NCBI GenBank assembly: GCA_965242605.1
Contig: CBDESS010000001.1
Coordinates: 744,001-808,000, forward strand
Length of the DNA stretch: 64,000 nucleotides
DNA from: JAAXHF01 sp965242605
Lineage (GTDB): Bacteria > Desulfobacterota > Binatia > Bin18
Reading direction: 5' to 3'
Below the pieces are notes generated by a model, which was not told where the DNA came from, did not search any database, and worked only from the letters and a program-made list of their open reading frames with translations. A program made the position numbers and the translations under genes. Positions 16,769 through 25,707 of the stretch are shown one piece after another. Each line of letters begins with the position of its first letter. The stretch's first letter is position 1.

Positions 16769-17881
16769 GTGAGGGAAAAAACGCTGTACTGGATTGGTAC
16801 CCCACGCCACTTCCTTATTTCGGCGGGAATGGCATTGGCGGACTCTCGCCAATCTGACGCCGGCCTGCTTCTCACCTCAAGATACAACTACGTCAAAGAA
16901 ATAAAGAAGGTTCTCGACGAATGGGCACAGTCTCCATTCTCGTTTATAAAAATTATCCAGAGGCCCGCCAGGAAAAATTGTTTGTCACGCCGCTTACAAA
17001 TCATCAGGACCAACTCTTTCTACCGGAAATTTGCGTACCTGCACGAGTTCAGAGAAATTCGAGCGTTCGCCGCAACTTCCTATGCGGCCCAGGCATTCTT
17101 GTATGAGCTCAGACAATGCTCTCCTGAAACCAAACGCATTATGGTTGAGGATGGAGGCATCTTCTACAACACTCAGCCTCTGTATGGCGACATTGCCGGG
17201 GAAACTTATAGTAGATTGAAGCTGCTGGCAGGTAGGCTGCTCTATGGACGAGCTTGGAGAGCCGTCAAGGCAAACGGCTTACACGAAATTATTGACGAGA
17301 TACACTTGATCGCACCCGAGCTTGTGCGGAGGGAGTGGAGTTCTCACAAACTCGTCAAACTTTCTCCCGATCCTTTACGCCGACTTGCAGACACAGACCT
17401 GCCAAGCCTCTACCTCAGAACATACGGATCCAGCGTGGAGAAGTTGGAGGATATTGAGTTCCTGATCATTCTCTCAAGGTCGGATGGTGTCGAGAATGAT
17501 TTAAGAGGGTATGTTGATAGGGTCAATGAGATATTGCGTATTGCAAGGAAGCGCGGGCTCAGGATTGCGGTAAAATATCATCCAAAGGAAGAAGAGTCCG
17601 ACTATATGGCGCTGGCTGAGAAGCCGTGGGTCACTGAAATACCCAGGCAGCTCCCCATCGAACTGCTGTTTGTCAGCAATACCAGGAACCTGAAATTTGT
17701 TCTAGGAGACACATCGACGGCTCTCCTGAGCGCACCGTGGCTACTTCCGAAGCTCAAATCCGTCTCCTTCGCGAACATAGTGAGCAAACGTCCTGAGTTG
17801 ATTTACCCGGACTTCGGCGGTTTTGGCATTGACCTGATTCGGAGTACCCGTGATCTTAAAGAGATATTGCTCAACGCCTGA
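16769..17881 (+). CDS. Sialyltransferase/polysialyltransferase-like glycosyltransferase
   Basis: 370 residues from a GTG start at 16769 with GGGAGGA eight bases upstream. The N-terminal part (LYWIGTPRHFLISAGMALA) and the C-terminal block resemble bacterial sialyltransferases of the GT52/GT38-like group: KYHPKEEESDY with the HP motif, EIPRQLPIELLF, and FVLGDTSTALLSAPW. Together with the cytidylyltransferase and NeuB-like genes directly upstream it would transfer the CMP-activated nonulosonic acid to the glycan. No membrane helix is evident; a peripheral inner-membrane location is expected. Exact family to be confirmed. Confidence 0.68.
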   Translation: MREKTLYWIGTPRHFLISAGMALADSRQSDAGLLLTSRYNYVKEIKKVLDEWAQSPFSFIKIIQRPARKNCLSRRLQIIRTNSFYRKFAYLHEFREIRAFAATSYAAQAFLYELRQCSPETKRIMVEDGGIFYNTQPLYGDIAGETYSRLKLLAGRLLYGRAWRAVKANGLHEIIDEIHLIAPELVRREWSSHKLVKLSPDPLRRLADTDLPSLYLRTYGSSVEKLEDIEFLIILSRSDGVENDLRGYVDRVNEILRIARKRGLRIAVKYHPKEEESDYMALAEKPWVTEIPRQLPIELLFVSNTRNLKFVLGDTSTALLSAPWLLPKLKSVSFANIVSKRPELIYPDFGGFGIDLIRSTRDLKEILLNA

Positions 17882-18142
17882 GAGTCGCTTTTCTTATTGT
17901 TGTCAGAGATTCTCATCCCGATGTTCTGCCCTGCGCGCTCTATCGAACTTCTACAGCAGGCGGTTTCGGAGCGGTGCGCGAAATCTGCGATATTTTCGAG
18001 CGCGGATGTCTCCCAGGGAAGGCTTGAATGATGGCGCTCGAGCTCATAGCCATGCCGGACCGCGGAGATTACCGGGGCGACGAATATGCGCTGGCCCTCC
18101 TTACCCGGACACAGCAGACGGAAGGCAGCACTGCGTAGTCCC
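17882..18142 (+). other. Intergenic stretch with possible gene relic
   Basis: No complete gene is seen. A short frame after 17878 reads RVAFLIVVRDSHPDVLPCAL and then GGFGAVREICDIFERGC before stopping near 18027; it lacks a normal start (CTG only) and could be the remnant of an N-terminal coding region or chance. No clear promoter or terminator found. Confidence 0.3.
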
Positions 18143-19474
18143 ATGAGCCTCCAAGACAAAATCGCCGACAGGCAGGCCATAGTGGCACCAGCCGGGTTGG
18201 GCTATGTCGGTCTGCCTTTGGCCGTGGCGTTTGCCGAGGCTGGCTTTGTGGTCCGTGGCATAGACACACAGCCAGAAAAGGTGCGCCTGCTCAACGCCGG
18301 CCGCTCGTATATCCCCGAGGTGCCTTCAGAGACTATTCGGAGACTCGTGGTCGGCAGGAACGCCAGGCTGGCCGCGGGATATGATTACGACATGGTGCAC
18401 CAGGCGGACGTAGCAATTATGTGCGTTCCAACTCCACTGAACAAAAGCAGGAGTCCAGACGTCTCGCATATCATTGCCGCCGCAGATGCCCTGTCGCCAC
18501 GACTGCACGCAGACATGCTGGTCGTGGTGGAAAGCACCTCCTATCCCGGGTCAACCGAAGAACTCGTCCTGCCCCGCCTGCTGGCCGGCGCTCCGAAGCA
18601 ACTCGAAATCGGCCGGAACTTCTTTGTTGCTTTTTCACCTGAACGGCTTGACCCTGGCCAGCGCAGATGGACTATTGCCAATACTCCGAAAGTGATTGGT
18701 GGAATGACCGCCGAATGCACTCGGGTCGCAACCGCCCTGTACAGCACAATCGCCGAGAAGCTTGTCCCGGTCTCATCTTCCAGAACGGCTGAAATGGTCA
18801 AGCTGCTGGAGAATACTTTTCGGGCCGTGAACATTGCGCTTGTCAACGAAATGGCCATCATATGCGACAAGCTGGGAGTGGATGTCTGGGAAGTGATCGA
18901 ATCGGCCAGCACCAAGCCCTTTGGCTATATGCCCTTTTATCCCGGCCCTGGCCTTGGCGGGCACTGCATTCCGGTTGACCCCCAGTACCTGGCCTGGAAA
19001 CTGAAAAGCCTGGATTGCACCGCGCGGTTCATCCAACTTGCAGAAGATGTCAACCACTCAATGCCGCGCTATGTCGTCGAACGAATAGGCGACGCTCTGA
19101 ACGACGAAGCCAAAGCGCTGAGAGGATCGCAGGTGTTGATCCTGGGCGTCGCCTATAAGCCGGATGTCAGCGACACTCGAGAATCTCCCGCCCTGGCCCT
19201 CATCCATCTCCTGACGCAAAAAGGAGCCTCGGTGATGTACCATGACCCCCTGGTCCCCGCTCTCCGGGAAGACGGTTTCACCATGCGAAGCGCAGGAAGG
19301 CCGGGACAGCCTTCATTGGATGATGCCCTGGCGGCTGCCGACTGTGTGGTGATCGTCACAAACCACAGCACCTATGACTGGGAGAAAATTGTCCGAAACA
19401 GCCGGAAGATCGTCGATACCCGCAATGCAACCAGGAGCGCGGCACCACATGCGGAAAAGGTGTCAAAGCTGTAA
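18143..19474 (+). CDS. Nucleotide-sugar 6-dehydrogenase (UDP-GlcNAc/UDP-ManNAc type)
   Basis: 443 residues. The NAD-binding GLGYVGLPLAVAFAEAGF motif, CVPTPLNKSRSPDVS, the ESTSYPGSTEE block, and the catalytic-cysteine motif GPGLGGHCIPVDPQYL are all present, followed by GVAYKPDVSDTRESP. These enzymes oxidise a UDP-hexose(amine) twice to the uronic acid; the SPxVS and ESTSYPGST forms are closer to the WbpA/WecC group than to UDP-glucose dehydrogenase. It would supply an acidic sugar to the polymer. The start is chosen by length and motif; no clear ribosome site. Confidence 0.88.
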   Translation: MSLQDKIADRQAIVAPAGLGYVGLPLAVAFAEAGFVVRGIDTQPEKVRLLNAGRSYIPEVPSETIRRLVVGRNARLAAGYDYDMVHQADVAIMCVPTPLNKSRSPDVSHIIAAADALSPRLHADMLVVVESTSYPGSTEELVLPRLLAGAPKQLEIGRNFFVAFSPERLDPGQRRWTIANTPKVIGGMTAECTRVATALYSTIAEKLVPVSSSRTAEMVKLLENTFRAVNIALVNEMAIICDKLGVDVWEVIESASTKPFGYMPFYPGPGLGGHCIPVDPQYLAWKLKSLDCTARFIQLAEDVNHSMPRYVVERIGDALNDEAKALRGSQVLILGVAYKPDVSDTRESPALALIHLLTQKGASVMYHDPLVPALREDGFTMRSAGRPGQPSLDDALAAADCVVIVTNHSTYDWEKIVRNSRKIVDTRNATRSAAPHAEKVSKL

Positions 19475-19479
19475 GCGTC

Positions 19480-20595
19480 ATGCGCCTCGTGTACACCGCC
19501 CCCAGATACCACACCAACCAGCACTTCATCGCCAAGGCGCTTCTGGACGCCGGGCATAGCGTGTCATTTCTCGTACTCCGGCGAGGGGCGAGCGAGACCT
19601 ATGAGGCTCTGACCCCGACCGTCCTGGGCTGCTCGCCGGCCTTTGACACGCTCCGGCGTCTGGCAGCCAAATGTCCCGGGGTGAACTTCGGCGACACAGG
19701 CGGGCTGCCGCCGCCCCTCAAGTTCTGGCGTGCCATGCGAAGACTCGGCCCCTCGGCAGTGGTCGCCCGCGATCCCTTCTCCGCCTATGGCCTGCTTGCT
19801 GCACTGGTGACGAAACTCATCGGCGCACGGCCGATCCTCTACATCCAGACGCCACAACACCGCCGGCTGAAATGGTGGAAGCGCGCCCTCCTCGCACTCG
19901 TCCGGCGTATCACCGGGGCCGAATGGATGACGCCGGTACCCGGCTCGCCTGGGCAGCCGGCGCACAGCCTCTTACACTATGTGCCCTTCGTCATGCCGCC
20001 GCAGACCGCACCAGACGCCAAGCACTGGTTTGCCGGCGGGGTGGTGAATGTGCTGGCAATCGGCAAGTGGCAGCCACGCAAAAACCATGGCCTGTTCCTG
20101 GAAGCCATCCGCCGGCTCTGCCAACGCCACGCAGTCCGAGCCACGATCATTGGCGAATGCTCCACCCAAGCGCATCGGCGTGAACTGGAGGCGGTCAAGA
20201 GACACTGCACCCGCCTGGGTCTGGACGAGGTGCTTGAGTTCGCGCTGAACCTGCCATTCTCCGAGGTCCAGCAGCGTTATGCCAGCCATGATATATTTGT
20301 CCTCACCAGCCGTGACGAGTGGGCGGCCATCTCCCCCCTCGAAGCGATGGCGCACTCCTTGCCTGTGGTGTGCAGCGACTCGAACGGCACCCAATACTAC
20401 CTCCGGCCGGGAGAGAACGGCTTTGTCTTCCGCACAGACGACCCCGACGACCTGGAAGCCTGTCTGCTCAGGCTGGTCAGCGACCGCGAGAGGCTGGTGG
20501 CGATGGGACACCGCAGCTACCAACTCGTCGTCTCTGAGCACGCGCCCGGACGCTATGTGGACACGCTCATGGCGCTCATCGGGACACCGCAATGA
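19480..20595 (+). CDS. GT4-type glycosyltransferase
   Basis: 371 residues, GT-B fold. N-terminus MRLVYTAPRYHTNQHFIAKA; the C-terminal half has AIGKWQPRKNHGLFLEAI, DEWAAISPLEAMAHSLPVV (the catalytic-acidic E-x7-E region in variant form) and YYLRPGENGFVF. The acceptor-side domain includes a hydrophobic patch near residue 100 that may dock at the membrane. The gene starts five bases after the dehydrogenase stop and its stop overlaps the next start (ATGA at 20592), so it is in the same operon. Confidence 0.83.
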   Translation: MRLVYTAPRYHTNQHFIAKALLDAGHSVSFLVLRRGASETYEALTPTVLGCSPAFDTLRRLAAKCPGVNFGDTGGLPPPLKFWRAMRRLGPSAVVARDPFSAYGLLAALVTKLIGARPILYIQTPQHRRLKWWKRALLALVRRITGAEWMTPVPGSPGQPAHSLLHYVPFVMPPQTAPDAKHWFAGGVVNVLAIGKWQPRKNHGLFLEAIRRLCQRHAVRATIIGECSTQAHRRELEAVKRHCTRLGLDEVLEFALNLPFSEVQQRYASHDIFVLTSRDEWAAISPLEAMAHSLPVVCSDSNGTQYYLRPGENGFVFRTDDPDDLEACLLRLVSDRERLVAMGHRSYQLVVSEHAPGRYVDTLMALIGTPQ

Positions 20596-21698
20596 GCAGA
20601 ATGAGCCGACGGATAGCGCTGTTTCTGCCGTCCCTCGAAGGCGGCGGCGCAGAGCGGGCCATGCTGGATATTGCCAGAGGGCTTGCCGGAGCCGGCCGGC
20701 CAGTAGACCTGCTGCTTGTCAAGGCTCACGGCCCCTATCTCGCTCTGCTCCCCAACACCGGGGTGCGTCTGATAGACCTGCACACCCGACGCACGCTGAC
20801 AGCCCTCCTCCCCCTGCTCCGCTACCTGCGGCGTGAGCGCCCTGGCGTCCTTATTTCCACCTTGCCCCACGCCAACATCATTGCGCTTCTTGCCAGGAGG
20901 CTCTGCGCCAGGCGACTTCCAGTAGTGGCCCGGCGGACAAACACCTTGACGCAAGAGTATGCCCAGGCCGGTTTCAAGGACCGGACGGTGCTCAGGCTGG
21001 AAAAATATCTCTTACCCTCCGCCAGTGCGGTGGTGGCAATCTCGCGCGGGATGGCCAGCGACCTCAGGCGCAGCGCGCCCCGCGTTGCCCCTCTGATACA
21101 ACTCATCTACAACCCTGTGGTGTGGCCCGACCATGCCGACAAGGCCGGGATGCCACTGAACCATTCCTGGTCTGGCGAAGACCTGCCGGTGATCCTGTCT
21201 GTCGGGCGCCTGGTAGCGAAGAAGAGTTACCCAACAGTGCTCAGAGCCTTTGCCGTACTGCTGCGATCTCGACCCGCCCGTCTGGTCGTACTCGGCGAAG
21301 GCCCAGAGCGGCCCAGCCTGATGGACCTCGCCCGAAACCTGGCAATCGCCCACGCCGTTGACTTCCCCGGATTTCAGCCCAACCCCTTTCCCTATATGGC
21401 CAGGGCCAGTGTGTTCGTGCTGGCCTCCAGGGTTGAAGGATTCTCCAACGTACTTGTTCAAGCAATGGCCTGCGGAACGCCGGTGGTCAGCACCGACTGC
21501 CCCAACGGTCCCAGCGAGATACTGGAAGATGGCCGGTGGGGACGCCTCGTGCCGGTTGACGATTCACCCGCACTGGCACAGGCGATACTCGACACCCTCG
21601 ACAACCCCATTCCTCCAAGCCGGCTGATCGCCAGAGCCAGGGTCTACTCCACCCAAGCCTCCATTGACCGCTATCTGAAGCTCATTGACACCTGCTGA
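20592..21698 (+). CDS. GT4-type glycosyltransferase
   Basis: 368 residues. N-terminal RIALFLPSLEGGGAERAML is the classical GT4 glycine loop; the C-terminal signature is SRVEGFSNVLVQAMACGTPV with the paired glutamate/glutamine positions, then CPNGPSEIL and GRWGRLVPVDD. It is clearly related to the transferase at 11280-12542 (GPSEIL, GRWG and CGTPVVSTD are shared), implying an old duplication within the cluster. Start overlaps the preceding stop by four bases. Confidence 0.86.
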   Translation: MSRMSRRIALFLPSLEGGGAERAMLDIARGLAGAGRPVDLLLVKAHGPYLALLPNTGVRLIDLHTRRTLTALLPLLRYLRRERPGVLISTLPHANIIALLARRLCARRLPVVARRTNTLTQEYAQAGFKDRTVLRLEKYLLPSASAVVAISRGMASDLRRSAPRVAPLIQLIYNPVVWPDHADKAGMPLNHSWSGEDLPVILSVGRLVAKKSYPTVLRAFAVLLRSRPARLVVLGEGPERPSLMDLARNLAIAHAVDFPGFQPNPFPYMARASVFVLASRVEGFSNVLVQAMACGTPVVSTDCPNGPSEILEDGRWGRLVPVDDSPALAQAILDTLDNPIPPSRLIARARVYSTQASIDRYLKLIDTC

Positions 21699-21735
21699 AA
21701 ACCGCCCCACCGCCGTAGAGCAATCAGGAGACAGG

Positions 21736-22473
21736 ATGTTTCGCTATGTCAATAAGCCCACCACCCCGACAGGGTTTATCAAATATGCCGCCAGAGCATT
21801 TGCCCGCAGAATATTCAGGCTCGATGTGCGCACTGCCGCCTCTCGTAGATATGATCTGCACGGGTTTGAGCATAACTACAAATACCTCAGCCGGTTCATG
21901 CACTTCGAGAAACTGCTCGCCGACATCAAGCCTCTCGACGGAAGTATCGTTGAATGCGGTGTAGGTCCCGGGCGGTCTCTGTTCGATTTTGCTGTCATCT
22001 CCCTCATTCACAACAGGCCTCGACACATATATGGGTTCGATACCTTTGAAGGTATTCCCGACCCAACGCCACAGGATGGGACATGGAACGCTCACATAGG
22101 AGGAACCTGGAACTACCCCGTGGAGCATGTGCGTGAAAATCTCTCGCTCGCCGGCTTAGAGGAAGAGTTCGTTCGGACCAGCATGACGCTTATTCCGGGG
22201 GAGTTCAGCCAATCGCTTCCTGCTTGCAAGCTGGAAGGAGGGATCGCATTCCTGCACATTGATGTGGACCTGTACGAATCCTACAGGACGGTCCTCGAAC
22301 ATCTCTATGACCATGTTGTGCCAAGTGGCATCATCGCGTTTGACGAGTATGACCTGGCTCAGTGGCCCGGAGCAACAAGGGCGATCGATGAATTCTTTGA
22401 AGACAAGCCAGAGGAAATAGCCAAGTCTCCGGTAACAGAGAGATACTCCTATGCAAGAAAGTGTGACAGATGA
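21736..22473 (+). CDS. TylF/MycF-type O-methyltransferase
   Basis: 245 residues with an AGGAGA ribosome site. Recognisable blocks: GSIVECGVGPGRSLFDFAVI (SAM motif I), IYGFDTFEGIPDPTPQDG, LHIDVDLYESYRTVLEHLYD and GIIAFDEYD, with aspartates that coordinate metal in this family. These enzymes O-methylate sugars of macrolides and of capsular or O-antigen glycans. Its stop overlaps the polymerase start (ATGA at 22470), a tight translational coupling. Confidence 0.83.
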   Translation: MFRYVNKPTTPTGFIKYAARAFARRIFRLDVRTAASRRYDLHGFEHNYKYLSRFMHFEKLLADIKPLDGSIVECGVGPGRSLFDFAVISLIHNRPRHIYGFDTFEGIPDPTPQDGTWNAHIGGTWNYPVEHVRENLSLAGLEEEFVRTSMTLIPGEFSQSLPACKLEGGIAFLHIDVDLYESYRTVLEHLYDHVVPSGIIAFDEYDLAQWPGATRAIDEFFEDKPEEIAKSPVTERYSYARKCDR

Positions 22474-24539
22474 CGCTTGTACGCACTACGTCGCCCCCCT
22501 CCATGACAGGGTTGATATTCGCCCTGCTGCTCGCGACCATCTTCGCCCATATCTGGTTCGGGAGCACTCCGCTGCCGTTTGGCGGGCCGAACGTCATCCT
22601 CGCCGCCCTCGCTGTCATCCTGTCGCTGGCCCATGTCGTGTCGCGCGTGCTCCGGCCCGGCACGCCCTCAGCCACTGTCCACACCCTCATCAAGGACTTC
22701 CGCCCGGTCCTTCCGACCGTGGTGGTATCGCTCCTCCTCCTCCTCTGGGCCTTGGCCGTCTATCTCTTCACCGACACCCTCAGGCCGACCCGACTCGCAA
22801 CAATGGGAATGGGCATCGGCATCCTGTTTGCCGTCTATCTGTCCGTGGACAGCGTGTACAGAGCCACACTCCTGGCGCTGGCGATCATCCTGGCAACCGC
22901 TGTCTCCACGCTGTTCGGCATGGCCGTCACCTTCCTGGGAGACCCTTTCCTGACCATCTGGTTGCAGATTGCCACCGTCAAAGAACATCTCCTGCATAGC
23001 GTTCTGACCGAGGGCAGAACAGCCGGGCTGAGCCCGGATACGATTACCCTGAGCTATCAGTTGGCCGTCGCCCTCCCCCTGGCCTTCGCCGCTTTCCTGT
23101 CCAGGCTGTTCGGGCACGGCAAAGGGTCCAGGCTGACATCCAGCACCGTGCTCTATACCGCATTGGCGAGCATGGTCATTGGCATAACCGTCAATGCCAC
23201 GCGCGCAGCGATTCTCGGTGTGCTCGTCGCCGCCGTCATCATCGTCCTGCTGTCCCCGAGAAGCCCGCAGATGTGGAGACGCCTGCTGTTTCTCGTCCCC
23301 TTGATTCCACTCTGGCTGCTCGTATTTTCCGATACCCCCCTCACCACCAGCGGCGACCGTCCGACCCTCGCCGGCCTCACCCTTGCCGGCCCCGCCGACA
23401 TCCCCCGCCGCGGCCACACCTTCACCGGCCTGACCCCAGGCCAGGTCTACACCGTCCAGCTTCGTGCCCGCGACGCCCAGGGCTACGGCCCGCCCAGCCC
23501 CGAACTGACTGCTGCCCCAAAGCCCGACGGCAGCCTCACCCTGACGTGGCAGGCCCCCGCCAACCCCCCGACCGGCTACCAGCTCCGGCTTCGGACCGCG
23601 GCCAACCCCACCCAGCGGTCCTGGCAGAGCTTCAGGCCAAGCCTGCGCTCCGCCGCGCCTTCCAGTCCCAGCGGTCAAGGCCCGTCTATCGTTGGCCTCA
23701 CCACCGCCGAGCTTACCACCGCCTGCCCCCGCCGCGGCCTCACCCTTGTCGGCCTGACCCCAGGCCAGGTCTACACCGTCCAGCTTCGCGCCCGCGACGC
23801 CCGGGGCTACGGCCCGCCCAGCCCCGAAGTGACCGCCACCGCGGGGCAATACGGCAGCTTCGTGATCACCTGGCAGGACCCCACCGACCCCCCGACCGGC
23901 TATCAGTTCCAACACCGCCGGGCGGACGATCCGGCCTGGTGGCCCTGGGAGACCTTCATCCCGGCTTGCGATGAACAGCCCCGTGACGGGAAGAGAGTCG
24001 CGGCACGATCGGCTCTTAACACCTTTGAGAAAACCTCACATCTGGGGGCGAACCTCCTGAGCTTTTCTCACACGGCAACACGAGGCCGCATACCCATGGC
24101 AAGCATGGCCCTCCGACACTCCCTGGCCCACCCGCTTGGGACCGGTGACTACTCTCCAGGCTTGTCACACCTCCCCGCGGGGCTGCCGGCCCCAATGGTG
24201 AACTGGCTTTCCACACATTACAGTCCGCATAATCAGTTTCTCGTCATCCTCGTCTACTATGGGTTTCCCGGCCTGATTTTGCTGCTCCTGTTCTATGCGC
24301 TTGTCCTGCGCTCGCTCCTGCACTCCAGAAGACTGCTCATACACTCGCCCGATACAGCCCCCTCTTTCCTCCTCGCCGCCATTACTGGCGCGCTGGCCGG
24401 CTACGGCATCAACAGTCTCCTGCATAATGCCGGGCCGTTCGTCGGCGACTGGTCTCACTTCTTCCTGGTTGGGCTGGCGTTCAGCCTCCGGCGCATCGCC
24501 GCTTCTCGTCAAGCGAACGAAGCCCTGCCGCAGCCATGA
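22470..24539 (+). CDS. O-antigen polymerase/ligase-type membrane protein with FN3-like insertion
   Basis: 689 residues, far longer than the usual 400-480 of Wzy/WaaL-type proteins. Eight or nine membrane segments occupy residues 12-290; the typical C-terminal part follows: LAHPLGTGDYSP, HYSPHNQFLVILVYYGFPG, then two more helices and a last one near residue 650. Between the two parts, residues of about 290-505 are replaced by a proline-rich insertion with two FN3-like repeats (see repeat entry). The family polymerises or ligates lipid-linked glycans at the periplasmic face; the insertion would lie in the large periplasmic loop. The frame is continuous. Confidence 0.78.
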   Translation: MTLVRTTSPPSMTGLIFALLLATIFAHIWFGSTPLPFGGPNVILAALAVILSLAHVVSRVLRPGTPSATVHTLIKDFRPVLPTVVVSLLLLLWALAVYLFTDTLRPTRLATMGMGIGILFAVYLSVDSVYRATLLALAIILATAVSTLFGMAVTFLGDPFLTIWLQIATVKEHLLHSVLTEGRTAGLSPDTITLSYQLAVALPLAFAAFLSRLFGHGKGSRLTSSTVLYTALASMVIGITVNATRAAILGVLVAAVIIVLLSPRSPQMWRRLLFLVPLIPLWLLVFSDTPLTTSGDRPTLAGLTLAGPADIPRRGHTFTGLTPGQVYTVQLRARDAQGYGPPSPELTAAPKPDGSLTLTWQAPANPPTGYQLRLRTAANPTQRSWQSFRPSLRSAAPSSPSGQGPSIVGLTTAELTTACPRRGLTLVGLTPGQVYTVQLRARDARGYGPPSPEVTATAGQYGSFVITWQDPTDPPTGYQFQHRRADDPAWWPWETFIPACDEQPRDGKRVAARSALNTFEKTSHLGANLLSFSHTATRGRIPMASMALRHSLAHPLGTGDYSPGLSHLPAGLPAPMVNWLSTHYSPHNQFLVILVYYGFPGLILLLLFYALVLRSLLHSRRLLIHSPDTAPSFLLAAITGALAGYGINSLLHNAGPFVGDWSHFFLVGLAFSLRRIAASRQANEALPQP
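23405..23972 (+). repeat. Two tandem FN3-like coding repeats, period 324 bases
   Basis: The stretch GGCCTGACCCCAGGCCAGGT starts at 23427 and again at 23751, exactly 324 bases (108 codons) apart; the nucleotide identity stays high for about 100 bases around it. Each unit encodes LTPGQVYTVQLRARDA, GYGPPSPE, then a TWQ.P..PPTGYQ strand pair, which is the fibronectin type III pattern (the second half of one domain followed by the first half of the next). The second unit is shorter and ends near 23972. The repeat is in frame within the polymerase gene. Confidence 0.8.
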
Positions 24540-25687
24540 CACAGCCGGCTCATTCCCCGGCGTCCCATACGGAGCAGCCGGTCAGGGTCCTGATGGTTTC
24601 GTCACTGCCGCCGCCGCCCGGCGGGGTGGAGAGCTGGACGCAGACCTTGTGCGAACGTGGATTGCCGGCGTCCTTCGAGCTTGAAGTCCTCGACACCAGG
24701 GCATTCGAGCGGGCACAGACCGCGCCGCCACAACTGACCCCGACCGAGCTCAGGCGCAATCTGCGAATCCTGAGCCGCATCTATCGCACACTGGCTTCCG
24801 GGCACTTTTCCCTCATGCACCTGAACTGTTTTCCGACGCTGACCGGCGCACCCCGCAACCTGGCCGCGGCTCTGATTGCCAGGCGGGCCGGCGTGCCCTA
24901 CATCGTCCATCTGCGCGGGACCTTCACCCTTCCTCCGGGCACGCATCCCGCCGCGCGCTTCTACCGCTGGGCCTACCGCAGCATATTCGCCGGCGCAGCC
25001 CGAATTCTGGCCTTAGGCCGGCCAAGCTATCGCGCCATCCTGGAGCTGGGCGACTTCGCCCACAAAACCTGCCCGCTCATGCCGAACTTCGTAGATTTCC
25101 GCACCATCCCCGAACGCCTCCCCAAAGCCGAGCCTCAGCGGCCCTTACGGGCCATCTTCACCGGCGCGCTGGTTGAAGCCAAAGGCGTCCACACGATTGT
25201 CGAAATCGCCAACCGCCTGCCGAATATGCATTTTCAACTCGTGGGCGGCGCTCCAGACGACTCCCGCGCCCGTCTCCTGCGACAGATTCGTCAACACCGC
25301 CTCGAAGGCCGCGTGCAGGTCGCCGGCCCGGTGACACACCGCGAAGTCCTCACCATGCTGGCGGCAAACGATGTCTTCCTGTTTCCATCCCACAATGAAG
25401 GGTTCCCGAACAGCGTGGCAGAGGCAATGGCTGTCGGTCTGCCGGTCGTCGCCTCTTCTGTGGGCGCGCTGCCAGAGATGATCGACGTCCCCCAAGGCGG
25501 CTGGCTGTCCGCTTCCGACGATGTAGCCGATTATGCTAAGGTACTGGGGTGCCTGTGCGATGAGCCGGCGCTGAGAAGTCGCATGGGACGCCACAACCGG
25601 CAGAAAGCCCTGCGAGAATACAGGTACACTGTTGTAGTTCGGCGGCTGTGCGACATGTATGCGAACGTTGCGTCGGCGCGTCCCTAG
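24536..25687 (+). CDS. GT4-type glycosyltransferase
   Basis: 383 residues, starting in an ATGA overlap with the polymerase gene. Motifs: VLMVSSLPPPPGGVESWTQ (GT-B N-terminal loop), YIVHLRGTFTLPPG, PNFVDFRTIP, AIFTGALVEAKGVHTIVE, and the GT4 signature PSHNEGFPNSVAEAMAVGLP with both catalytic-region glutamates. It probably adds a sugar to the growing repeat unit. Donor and acceptor are not deducible. Confidence 0.87.
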   Translation: MTQPAHSPASHTEQPVRVLMVSSLPPPPGGVESWTQTLCERGLPASFELEVLDTRAFERAQTAPPQLTPTELRRNLRILSRIYRTLASGHFSLMHLNCFPTLTGAPRNLAAALIARRAGVPYIVHLRGTFTLPPGTHPAARFYRWAYRSIFAGAARILALGRPSYRAILELGDFAHKTCPLMPNFVDFRTIPERLPKAEPQRPLRAIFTGALVEAKGVHTIVEIANRLPNMHFQLVGGAPDDSRARLLRQIRQHRLEGRVQVAGPVTHREVLTMLAANDVFLFPSHNEGFPNSVAEAMAVGLPVVASSVGALPEMIDVPQGGWLSASDDVADYAKVLGCLCDEPALRSRMGRHNRQKALREYRYTVVVRRLCDMYANVASARP

Positions 25688-25707
25688 CCGCTTCCATTCT
25701 CTCGAAC

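Noticed and set aside
22668..23915. 415-residue glycine-rich frame on the - strand
   Set aside because: It is antisense to the FN3-like repeats and the polymerase; composition reflects the GC-rich repeat, no family motif.
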